Assembly (NCBI GenBank): GCA_017935945.1
Contig: JAGBGN010000013.1
Location: 1-37,218 of the forward strand
Direction: 5' to 3'
Source of the DNA: Candidatus Methanomethylophilaceae archaeon
GTDB taxonomy: Archaea; Thermoplasmatota; Thermoplasmata; Methanomassiliicoccales; Methanomethylophilaceae
Length of the DNA: 37,218 bases
The notes below the pieces were generated by a model. The model was not told the DNA's origin. It made no database searches and was given only the letters and a program-made list of their open reading frames with translations. The position numbers and the translations under genes were made by a program. Positions 1 through 8,547 of the stretch are shown here, piece by piece. Position 1 is the stretch's first letter, and each line of letters begins with the position of its first letter.

Positions 1-2634
1 GATCGACTCCTCGGACATACACCTCTTGGTCAGATCGGGAACGGTGAGCTTTCCTTCGCGAAGCATCTCCAGACCGAAGGACATCACATCCCTCTTCCAC
101 TGTGCCGAGGTGTAGAGCACCAACTTGGTAGGCTCGATACCCGCGATCTTCCTGATCTCGGTGATGTCGGACATGACGTCACGGATGAATGTCTCCCCGT
201 ACTCCGCAGCCATGGACACCTTGCTGGAATCGGGCTCGGGAAGCTGTCCAGCTGATACGAGTCCCTCGAATCCTGCGATCTCCCAGAGTTCCTCTGCGGT
301 ATGAGGTGTGATGGGCATCATGCACTGGATCCAGATGGAGAGGGCCTCCATGACGGTCTCCTTGCAACATCCTCCACGCCTGGTGTACCACCTCATGTCG
401 TTGAGCATGTCGAAATAGACAATGGTGGCCATCTGCCTGAGATCGTTCTTCTCCATGACCTTGCGGATGGATGCGATGTTGCTGTGGAACCTGGAGAGGA
501 GCCAATCATCGATCGTTCCCCTCTCACCCGTGAGATCGGACTCCACGAGGTCCTGGATTGCTCCCATGATCCTGTCCACCCTCTGGCGGTAGGTCATGAC
601 CGTGTCCTCACTCCACTCCACATCGACGAACATGGAGGCCACATGAGCATAGTAAAGTCTCATGGCATCGACACCGAACTTCGCTGCAGCACCGGGGATG
701 GGCTGTGCTCCTCCCTTGGATTTGGAGATCTTGTCACTGTTCTTTCCGGTGACGTACCAGTTGACCGTGATTCCCCTGGGCCACATCTCCTCGGGAAGGA
801 TGGCCACATGGTTGAACAGGAATGTGGGGAAGTGGACGGTCATGTGCTCCTTTCCACCAAGGTTCATGTCCAAGGGGTACCAGTACAGGACGTCCTTCCT
901 TATCTCCTCCACGATGTCGGACGTCATTCCGGTACTGTCGGACACTTCGGATGCAGTACCTTTTCCAAGAATCACATAATCGAAGAACGCCTCGGTCATC
1001 TGCTCGGGCTTGATGCGTCCGTCATTGGCATAGATTGAGATGATGTAGTAGATGGGGTAGAGTGTGGAATCCGAGATGGCCTCGATGATCCATCTGTCAT
1101 CGTAAGGGAACTTGGTACCGAGCCAGTTACCCTGTCTGACACATGCCCTCTCCCTGAACCAGTCCAGGACGCCGTGAACATTCTCGGAGTATTCCGAAGG
1201 GTTGATGTCCATGGTCCTGCAGTGTTCTGAAGCCCTCTCGGTGAGATCCTTGTCCGCATAGTTGATGAACCACTGGTCATCGATCCTCTTGATATGGACC
1301 CTCTTTCCACATCTGCAGACGACCTCTTCGGTGAGATCGAAGAACAGTTCCGCTTCCCCTGCATCGATCATGGCCTGCTTCATCTTGTCCTTGGCTTCCT
1401 CGACACGCATACCAGCGAACTCACCACAGATGGGTTTCATCCTACCCATGTGGTAACCGTCCTTGTAAACCTGTTTCTTCGCATCAACGAGCTTGGGATC
1501 ACCGGGCCTCTCAATTCCAAGACGGTCGATCATGTCCTTGGCGGGGAAGTCCCCGTAACCCTTCATCTCGATGATGGATATCGGGACCACGCTGTCGATG
1601 AGCTCCTGGGAGAGTCCGTATTTGTCCTTCAGCTCAGGGTTCTTCTTGACCTCCTCGAGAGAGATCCAATCATCCGGTGCGTCCGACGGAACGGATGTGA
1701 CCAATCCTGTACCGACATCGGGGTCGCAGAACGTAGCAGGGAACACTGGGATCTCCCTGTGGATCATGGGTGCCTCGCACATCCATCCGATCATGTCCGA
1801 ACCGGGTATGCTTCCAGTAACCTCGACACCGTCCTTCTGGAGCTGGAGCTTCTCGGCAGCCTGAGGGGAAACAATCCAGGTCTCTCCATCCTTGGTGACC
1901 CTCTTGTACTCGACCTCGGGATTCACCCAGAAGCATACCTGACCGTAGACGGTCTCAGGTCTGAGTGTAGCTGCAATCAGGAACTCGTCCCCGTGCTTGA
2001 ACTTGAGGAGGGTGTACTCCTGCGTCTCCGCCTTTCCACCCTTGGATATGTCCGTCTCCGAGGGATCGACGGCGACGGGTCCGCAACCAGGACAAACAGA
2101 CGCATAATAGGGTTTCTGGATGAGCAATCCTGCCTCTTTCAATTTCATGAACTGCCACTGGATGAACTTTCCATAATCGGCATAGAGTGTGCAGGTGAAC
2201 CTCCTCCAATCGGCAAGGAAACCGAATCTCTTCCAGTACTCGTTCTGATACACGCCGTTGAAGAACTCGACAACGGACATGGGATCGTTGAGTTCATCGA
2301 TCTTGGCCTCTGGGCATCCGTTCCTGAGGAGGTAATCGATGGTTTTCTCATCCTTCCTTCCGATCTTGGTAGCCAAGCTGATACCGCCGTTACCGGTAGC
2401 ATGAGTTCCGACAGGGAACATGACGTTGTATCCTGTCATGCGCTTGTACCTGCCGATGGCATCGACATATGTGTATCCCCTCAGATGTCCGACATGAAGG
2501 TATCCGGTGACTCCAGGGTATGCGAATATCGACATGAATTTCGGTTTTCCTTCCTGTCTTTCCGCCTTGTTGAGTCCCGCATCTATCCAACGGGCCTGCC
2601 ATTTCTCTTCCATCTTGCCATAATCGAATGCCAT
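1..2634 (-). CDS. leuS: Leucyl-tRNA synthetase, archaeal/eukaryotic type (3' end outside window)
   Basis: Charges tRNA-Leu with leucine in the cytoplasm. The frame runs open from an ATG at 2634 to the window edge: 878 codons are visible and the C-terminal end is missing, against roughly 950 residues for archaeal LeuRS. The class I HIGH signature appears as HVGH at residues 47-50 inside PGVTGYLHVGHLRG, which is typical of archaeal/eukaryotic LeuRS. The KMSKS loop is KISKS at about 635-639. The long stretch between them contains the CP1 editing domain, and an anticodon-binding region follows the KMSKS loop. A TATA-like AAAGTATATG lies about 50 bp upstream on the minus strand. It is divergent from the RHH/FtsZ-like pair. 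A tRNA-Leu gene lies 4 kb away, which is probably coincidental. Confidence 0.96.
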   Translation of the reverse strand, partial: MAFDYGKMEEKWQARWIDAGLNKAERQEGKPKFMSIFAYPGVTGYLHVGHLRGYTYVDAIGRYKRMTGYNVMFPVGTHATGNGGISLATKIGRKDEKTIDYLLRNGCPEAKIDELNDPMSVVEFFNGVYQNEYWKRFGFLADWRRFTCTLYADYGKFIQWQFMKLKEAGLLIQKPYYASVCPGCGPVAVDPSETDISKGGKAETQEYTLLKFKHGDEFLIAATLRPETVYGQVCFWVNPEVEYKRVTKDGETWIVSPQAAEKLQLQKDGVEVTGSIPGSDMIGWMCEAPMIHREIPVFPATFCDPDVGTGLVTSVPSDAPDDWISLEEVKKNPELKDKYGLSQELIDSVVPISIIEMKGYGDFPAKDMIDRLGIERPGDPKLVDAKKQVYKDGYHMGRMKPICGEFAGMRVEEAKDKMKQAMIDAGEAELFFDLTEEVVCRCGKRVHIKRIDDQWFINYADKDLTERASEHCRTMDINPSEYSENVHGVLDWFRERACVRQGNWLGTKFPYDDRWIIEAISDSTLYPIYYIISIYANDGRIKPEQMTEAFFDYVILGKGTASEVSDSTGMTSDIVEEIRKDVLYWYPLDMNLGGKEHMTVHFPTFLFNHVAILPEEMWPRGITVNWYVTGKNSDKISKSKGGAQPIPGAAAKFGVDAMRLYYAHVASMFVDVEWSEDTVMTYRQRVDRIMGAIQDLVESDLTGERGTIDDWLLSRFHSNIASIRKVMEKNDLRQMATIVYFDMLNDMRWYTRRGGCCKETVMEALSIWIQCMMPITPHTAEELWEIAGFEGLVSAGQLPEPDSSKVSMAAEYGETFIRDVMSDITEIRKIAGIEPTKLVLYTSAQWKRDVMSFGLEMLREGKLTVPDLTKRCMSEESI

Positions 2635-2751
2635 ATTGATCCCTTGTTTAAACTGGTACGCGGGTATGGGGCATCCATTCATATACTTTGTTTGTTATTG
2701 CTATACCTATAATAAGGAAGGAGAATCGGGACATTTGGTTCCCAGTATCTC

Positions 2752-2796
2752 CTGTCCGACAGTTTGTCCTCCATCTGTCTGACAAGCTTTTTATAC
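2752..2796 (+). promoter_or_regulatory. Promoter with paired palindromic operator-like repeats upstream of the RHH gene
   Basis: Two copies of CTGTCYGACA begin at 2752 and 2775, 23 bp apart. Each contains the palindrome TGTCNGACA. They lie immediately upstream of a TATA-like TTTTTATAC at 2788-2796. Two short palindromes about two helical turns apart are what a ribbon-helix-helix tetramer usually binds. I infer autoregulation by the downstream protein; this is not demonstrated. Confidence 0.55.
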
Positions 2797-2870
2797 ATGT
2801 AGGACAATGTCATACGTAGCAAGAAAACGAAGGGATGGGACTCTACGGTAACTTGCACGGAAGGATGAAT

Positions 2871-3230
2871 ATGTCTGACGACGGAACCAAAGTCACGATC
2901 AGGATGGGACCTGAGGAAATCCAGGCAATGGAGGACTTCATGGCTGAGAACGACATCGGTAACAGATCAGATTTCATCCGTGCCGCAATCATGGGATACA
3001 TTGCCTCACAGAAGACAAGTATCCCTGGTTCGGAAAATGGCGGGATCTTCGTCCGCTTCAGCGACCTGCATATGGATGCTCTCGGAAACCTCGTCAAGTC
3101 AGGTATGTGCCTGGATGCAGAGGAGTTCATCAGGAGATGTGTCTTGGAGAAGATAGTACCCAAGAACGTCGAAGAAGAAGCATTCGAGAATGCCTTCAGG
3201 CTTGCTCAGCAGAGTGCTGCCCTCAAGTGA
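2871..3230 (+). CDS. Tandem ribbon-helix-helix DNA-binding protein
   Basis: A 119-residue putative transcription regulator. Residues 7-46 form a classical RHH module: a short strand KVTIRM, then two helices with FIRAAI in the second. Residues 58-98 repeat the pattern (GIFVRF, then EEFIRRC), so one chain may supply both halves of an RHH dimer. I chose ATG 2871 because GGAAGG lies about 6 nt upstream. In-frame ATGs at 2835 and 2865 are alternatives. It lies 85 bp upstream of an FtsZ-like gene on the same strand. In haloarchaea, RHH proteins of the CdrS/CdrL type are encoded with and regulate ftsZ2, so a cell-division regulator is a reasonable inference here. The paired palindromes at 2752-2784 are candidate binding sites. 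Confidence 0.85.
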   Translation: MSDDGTKVTIRMGPEEIQAMEDFMAENDIGNRSDFIRAAIMGYIASQKTSIPGSENGGIFVRFSDLHMDALGNLVKSGMCLDAEEFIRRCVLEKIVPKNVEEEAFENAFRLAQQSAALK

Positions 3231-3237
3231 AGAATCC

Positions 3238-3281
3238 GGCCTCATCGGTCAGATGGGAGGCTTCGGCCGACCGATGATGCC
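3238..3281 (+). promoter_or_regulatory. Intercistronic hairpin between RHH and FtsZ-like genes
   Basis: Arms 3238-3250 and 3269-3281 pair at 12 of 13 positions around an 18-nt loop. No T-run follows, so it looks less like a terminator than an attenuator, an RNA-processing element or an operator. Confidence 0.4.
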
Positions 3282-3315
3282 AAGCCAAACACCTTAGAAC
3301 AACGGGGATGCACAT

Positions 3316-4014
3316 ATGGTGTACAACAGCAATGACATTGAGATCGCTATGGAACCGCGTATCGCGGTTGTTGGTGTCGGTGGTGCAGGATGCAACGTCG
3401 TCAGCCAGTTCTATGATTCGATGTGTGCAGTGGACACCATCGCGATCAACACAGACAAGGATGCCCTCCACAACACTTCTGCAGACAGTAAGATTTACAT
3501 CTGCAAGGAAGTTCTGAAGGGAGAGGGCGCGCGCGGAGATGCCGTCATAGGTAAGAAGTGTGCAGACATCCACAAGGATGAGATCAAGGCAGCCCTTGCC
3601 GGACATGACTTCGTTTTCGTCATTGCCGGACTTGGTGGTGGAACCGGTACCGGAGCAGCATCCGTCGTTATCGAAGCTGCACAGTCTCAGGGAATTACCA
3701 CATTTGCAGTTGCAATCTCCCCCTTCTCCTTCGAAGGATCCAGGAAGGAGGTTGCAAAGATCGGATACTCCCACATCAAGAGCGTCTGTCGTAACTCGAT
3801 ACTCGTCGAGAACGACCTCGTATGTGAGAGGATGCCCGACCTCAACATCAACAGAGCATTCGCAGAGGTCAACAGGAGCATCATGAAGCACGTCATGGAA
3901 TGTGTCAAGATCGTCGAGAACACATTCGTCGAGGAAATGATGAAGCCCAAGACCCAGGAAGAGATGAAGGCAATCGAGGACGCTTTCCCTATCGGAATGC
4001 TCATCAGTACCTAA
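3316..4014 (+). CDS. Short FtsZ-like GTPase lacking T7 loop and C-terminal domain
   Basis: A 232-residue tubulin/FtsZ-superfamily protein. It keeps the full nucleotide-binding domain: GVGGAGCN at 20-27, INTDKDAL at 44-51, the tubulin signature GGGTGTG at 107-113, PFSFEG at 136-141, and a helix-7-like stretch around 178-200. Canonical FtsZ then has the T7 catalytic loop (NxDxxD) and a C-terminal domain, for about 350-390 residues in total. Here the chain ends about 30 residues after helix 7 with no such loop. Strong hairpins follow the TAA stop, so the gene really ends here. The start ATG 3316 has GGGGATG upstream; ATG 3352 (MEPRIAVVG) is an alternative. It could bind GTP and contact one face of an FtsZ filament but cannot complete a normal active site. 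Probable partner: the RHH regulator upstream. Confidence 0.88.
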   Translation: MVYNSNDIEIAMEPRIAVVGVGGAGCNVVSQFYDSMCAVDTIAINTDKDALHNTSADSKIYICKEVLKGEGARGDAVIGKKCADIHKDEIKAALAGHDFVFVIAGLGGGTGTGAASVVIEAAQSQGITTFAVAISPFSFEGSRKEVAKIGYSHIKSVCRNSILVENDLVCERMPDLNINRAFAEVNRSIMKHVMECVKIVENTFVEEMMKPKTQEEMKAIEDAFPIGMLIST

Positions 4015-4035
4015 TCGTCACGATTATCTCCCCTA

Positions 4036-4058
4036 GCGGGCAGGCGCTGCCTGTCCGC
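4036..4058 (+). terminator. Terminator hairpin after the FtsZ-like gene
   Basis: Arms 4036-4045 (GCGGGCAGGC) and 4049-4058 (GCCTGTCCGC) pair at 9 of 10 positions around a 3-nt loop. The T-rich stretch AGTTTTC follows shortly after. Confidence 0.65.
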
Positions 4059-4075
4059 AAACTAGTTTTCTCCTT

Positions 4076-4090
4076 GGGGGTTAAACCCCC
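4076..4090. terminator. Short G5/C5 hairpin in the convergent gap
   Basis: GGGGG, TTAAA, CCCCC: a 5-bp stem between two stronger hairpins. Probably an accessory structure in the transcription-end region shared by the FtsZ-like gene and iorBA. Confidence 0.35.
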
Positions 4091-4114
4091 GGCACACTCC
4101 ATGCCATAAATTCC

Positions 4115-4136
4115 AGGGACCGAAATATCGGTCCCT
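4115..4136. terminator. Perfect 9-bp hairpin, probable bidirectional terminator
   Basis: AGGGACCGA at 4115-4123 and TCGGTCCCT at 4128-4136 pair perfectly around a 4-nt loop. A pyrimidine tract with CTTTCTTT follows on the plus strand. Confidence 0.6.
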
Positions 4137-4170
4137 CCCCTTTCTTTATTAATCATTGAGAAAAATGGTA

Positions 4171-4188
4171 GTCGGACAACCGTCCGAC
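4171..4188 (-). terminator. Terminator of the iorAB transcript
   Basis: GTCGGAC, AACC, GTCCGAC: a perfect 7-bp stem just past the iorB stop. On the minus strand it is followed by a T5 run (CCATTTTTCTC). Confidence 0.65.
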
Positions 4189-4198
4189 ATACCAATAA

Positions 4199-4792
4199 TC
4201 AGTTTTTGTAAAGTGATTGGTAGCCCATCTCGAACGCCTTGACATTCAGATCCCTGAACTTCTCAGGAACCTGAGCGATGAGTGCATCGAGGAGAACGTC
4301 CTTGGGTATCGGGAATCCGTTCATGGCGGCAACCGCACCGATCATGACAGCGTTTGCTGCAACAGCCTTTCCGGCCTCGATGGCGATCTGAGTCGCATCG
4401 ATGGTAACAAGATTACCATTGACCTTCAACACCGAATCCTTGAGGGAATCGATATCGGGATATTCCTCGAAACCCGCGGCGACCATGGAAGGAAGGACAG
4501 GATCCAGGTTCATCAGAATCATCGATCCGTTATTGGCAAGATGGATGTTCCTGCAAGTTTCAGAAGGCTCGAAACCCATGATGAGGTCGGCAGAACCAAC
4601 AGCTTCCAAGGGACTGATGACATCATCACCGAATCTCAAAGTGGAAAGAACACTGCCACCCCTCTGAGCCATTCCATGTACTTCCGACATAGCGACCTTG
4701 TAACCCATGTTCATAGCTGCATTACCGAGGACCATGGATGCAAGGAGAACACCCTGTCCACCGACACCGACGATCTGAACCGTGTACTTCAT
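4199..4792 (-). CDS. iorB: Indolepyruvate:ferredoxin oxidoreductase, beta subunit
   Basis: A 197-residue beta (gamma-domain-like) subunit of the cytoplasmic IOR complex. IOR interconverts aryl pyruvates (indolepyruvate, phenylpyruvate, 4-hydroxyphenylpyruvate) and aryl-acetyl-CoA, using ferredoxin and CoA. The N-terminal VGGQGVLLASMVLGNAA and the following MAQRGGSV motif are hallmarks of the pyruvate:ferredoxin oxidoreductase gamma-type domain. Length is normal for the family. Its ATG overlaps the iorA stop by 4 nt (ATGA), so the two are translationally coupled. A hairpin with a T-run follows the stop. In methanogens IOR can run in the carboxylating direction to make aromatic amino acids from aryl acids. 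The aryl-CoA ligase gene at 15913-17214 supplies the matching activation step. Confidence 0.95.
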   Translation of the reverse strand: MKYTVQIVGVGGQGVLLASMVLGNAAMNMGYKVAMSEVHGMAQRGGSVLSTLRFGDDVISPLEAVGSADLIMGFEPSETCRNIHLANNGSMILMNLDPVLPSMVAAGFEEYPDIDSLKDSVLKVNGNLVTIDATQIAIEAGKAVAANAVMIGAVAAMNGFPIPKDVLLDALIAQVPEKFRDLNVKAFEMGYQSLYKN

Positions 4793-6606
4793 TTCCTCAC
4801 CTCAATAGCCTTCTTGGGACATACGTTGGCACACATACCACAACCGATGCACTGACTCGGATCGACGGAAAGGCTTCCATCGGACTTCTTGATGAGTGCA
4901 GGGCATGCGATGGACCTCAGACAATTGTAACACTGTATGCACTTGTCCTGGTCGATGACCGCCATCGCCGGAACGAGAAGCCTGCGCTTCTTCAACTCAA
5001 GGGGACAGGGACATTTCGATATGACGACAGCGACCCCGTCGAAAGCAATGGCATCCTTCATGACAGCTGTCGCGGCTTTGACGTCATAGGGATCCACTGT
5101 ACGGACGAACTTGGCACCGACACCCTTGACCAGTCCCTCGATATCGATGGGTTCGGTGGTTATGCCTCCGAATTCCCTTCCGGTACCGGGGTTGGGCTGA
5201 TGACCTGTCATAGCGGTCGTACGGTTGTCGAGGATCACCATGACGATCTTGTGGTTGTTGAACAGGGCATTTACCAGAGGGGGGACACCGGAGTGGAAGA
5301 ATGTGGAATCTCCCATGAATGCAATCGCCTTCTGGTCTGTGGAAGCAGCGAATCCACCGGCGGCACCTGCACCTCCACCCATACATATGATGAAGTCCGC
5401 GACCTGGAACGGAGGCTGCACACCGAGGGTGTAGCATCCGATATCGGAACAGTATACGACATCCATGTTGCCGACAGCCTTCTTCGTTGCGGAGAACAGA
5501 CCCCTGTGGGGACATCCGGCACAGAGTGTCGGAGGCCTGCTGGGGAGCTTCTCGGTGGTACGTGGAAGGGGCTCGGAGAATTCCTGAACCTGCACCAAAG
5601 ACCTGATACCGTTCAGTGTATCGGGGGAGTATTCACCTGCACGGGGAAGGTGTCCGCTCCTCTTTCCATAGACGGGGACGGACAATCCGTTCTGAGCACA
5701 GATCCTGAGGACCTGGTCCTCAAGGAAGGGTTCAAGCTCCTCGACGACGATGACATACTTCTTGCCCTTGATGAAATCGGCGATCTTCTTCTCGGGAAGA
5801 GGATTGGTGAATCCGAGCTTGAGTATGGATGCTCCATCGATGAACTCACGGACGTAAGTGTAGGACACACCGGATGTTATTATACCGATATCTCCGGAAC
5901 CCTCGATGTAGTTGAGGGGGGACTCCTCGGACATTTCTGCAGCCTTGCGGTACAGCTCTAGGAGCCTGGACCTATTGACCCTGGCATGTGCGGGGATGTT
6001 GACGAACTTAACAACATCCCTCTCGAAATGACCCTTGGAAACAGGAGTCGAGCATTTGTTGAATTCAACGACTCCGCGTGCATGATTGACCCTTGTGGTG
6101 GTCCTGTATATCAGGGGCAAGGTAAGCTCCTCAGAGACCCTGTATGCCTCGGACACCATGTCCTTTGCCTCCTGGGGTGTGGATGGCTCCATCATGGGGA
6201 GGAGTGCGAGGGTCGAGAAGTAACGATTGTCCTGCTCGTTCTGTGAACTGTGTGCAGAGGGATCGTCTGCGGAAAGGACCAGCATACCGCCGGTGATTCC
6301 GGAGTATGCAAGGGTCAGAAGCGGATCGGAAGCGACGTTCAGACCCACATGCTTCATGAAAGCGAAGGACCTCAATCCGGAAGATGCAGCCGCAGCTGAA
6401 ACCTCGAGAGCGACCTTCTCATTGGTGGAAAACTCGAAGTACATCCCAGCATCGGTGGAGATATTCTCCAGGATGTTACCTATCTCCGATGAGGGCGTAC
6501 CAGGGTATGTGGAGGCGAATCCGACACCAGACTCGATGAGACCCCTGACGATGGCCTCATTACCGAGCAGGAGTTGTTTTCCTCCATCTCCAAGTAAATT
6601 CGACAT
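4789..6606 (-). CDS. iorA: Indolepyruvate:ferredoxin oxidoreductase, alpha subunit
   Basis: The 605-residue catalytic subunit. The N-terminal pyrimidine-binding domain carries TYPGTPSSEIG near residue 35. The thiamine diphosphate-binding core shows GDSTFFHSGV followed by ILDNRTTAMTGHQPNPG. The C-terminal about 60 residues are a 2[4Fe-4S] ferredoxin domain. One motif is C-x2-C-x2-C-x4-C-P; the other is the standard C-x2-C-x2-C-x3-C-P. An upstream GTG at 6654 keeps the frame open, but ATG 6606 is preferred. It has GAGGT about 8 nt upstream, and a TATA-like element (CATTATAG) lies about 40 bp upstream. It is first in a two-gene operon, overlapping iorB by 4 nt. Confidence 0.95.
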   Translation of the reverse strand: MSNLLGDGGKQLLLGNEAIVRGLIESGVGFASTYPGTPSSEIGNILENISTDAGMYFEFSTNEKVALEVSAAAASSGLRSFAFMKHVGLNVASDPLLTLAYSGITGGMLVLSADDPSAHSSQNEQDNRYFSTLALLPMMEPSTPQEAKDMVSEAYRVSEELTLPLIYRTTTRVNHARGVVEFNKCSTPVSKGHFERDVVKFVNIPAHARVNRSRLLELYRKAAEMSEESPLNYIEGSGDIGIITSGVSYTYVREFIDGASILKLGFTNPLPEKKIADFIKGKKYVIVVEELEPFLEDQVLRICAQNGLSVPVYGKRSGHLPRAGEYSPDTLNGIRSLVQVQEFSEPLPRTTEKLPSRPPTLCAGCPHRGLFSATKKAVGNMDVVYCSDIGCYTLGVQPPFQVADFIICMGGGAGAAGGFAASTDQKAIAFMGDSTFFHSGVPPLVNALFNNHKIVMVILDNRTTAMTGHQPNPGTGREFGGITTEPIDIEGLVKGVGAKFVRTVDPYDVKAATAVMKDAIAFDGVAVVISKCPCPLELKKRRLLVPAMAVIDQDKCIQCYNCLRSIACPALIKKSDGSLSVDPSQCIGCGMCANVCPKKAIEVRK

Positions 6607-6734
6607 TAGTAAACCTCTGAAACCCGGTATGGGGTTACCATCTATAATGTTCACGCCAGATTGGAGCCGACACCATACTTCGTATCACCGACATCCGATG
6701 GTTTCGGTCCGGGTATCTCCCCGAACACGATAAT

Positions 6735-6742
6735 CTAATATG
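6735..6742 (+). promoter_or_regulatory. TATA-like box for the tRNA gene
   Basis: CTAATATG is centred about 27 bp upstream of the first tRNA base, the usual archaeal TATA-to-start spacing. Confidence 0.5.
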
Positions 6743-6764
6743 TGATGCGGTGATTGAGGCTTGA

Positions 6765-6851
6765 GCTGGGGTTGCCGAGCCTGGTCAAAGACGCAGGACT
6801 TAGGATCCTGTCCTTAGTGGTTCGAGGGTTCAAATCCCTCCCCCAGCACCA
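6765..6851 (+). tRNA. tRNA-Leu (anticodon UAG)
   Basis: An 87-nt class II tRNA. The acceptor stem GCTGGGG pairs with CCCCAGC. The anticodon stem CAGGA/TCCTG encloses loop CTTAGGA with anticodon TAG, which reads CUN leucine codons. A long variable arm marks tRNA-Leu. The T arm is GAGGG, TTCAAAT, CCCTC. The discriminator base is A, and the 3' CCA is encoded in the DNA. No intron is visible. Confidence 0.96.
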
Positions 6852-6924
6852 TCGATTCTTCTACGTTGAATCCATGACGAATGGTCGGTAATTTTAGAGA
6901 ACAGAAGAAAAGTAAGGGGTTTAT

Positions 6925-6940
6925 GGTGCCCTAGGGCACC
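6925..6940 (-). terminator. Terminator of gdhA
   Basis: GGTGCCCTAGGGCACC is a perfect 16-nt palindrome 9 bp beyond the gdhA stop. On the minus strand a pyrimidine-rich stretch with TTACTTTTCTTCTG follows. Confidence 0.65.
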
Positions 6941-6949
6941 GGTTGATGA

Positions 6950-8525
<1,576 letters not shown>

Positions 8526-8541
8526 GGCCCCCGGAGGGGCC
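8526..8541 (-). terminator. Terminator of carAB
   Basis: GGCCCC, CGGA, GGGGCC: a 6-bp G+C stem 7 bp past the carB stop. It is followed on the minus strand by AACAAACGTTTTT. Confidence 0.6.
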
Positions 8542-8547
8542 CTGGTT

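Noticed and set aside
1294-2712. 472-codon plus-strand open frame opposite leuS
   Set aside because: Antisense shadow of a conserved synthetase; it has no recognisable motif and runs into the leuS promoter.
4015-4198. Possible frameshifted C-terminal half of the FtsZ-like gene
   Set aside because: No T7-loop or C-terminal FtsZ motif was found in the three forward frames, and the stretch is filled with terminator hairpins.
4738-5961. 407-codon plus-strand open frame opposite iorA
   Set aside because: Antisense shadow; its Asp/His/Gly-rich composition mirrors iorA codons, and no ribosome site was seen.
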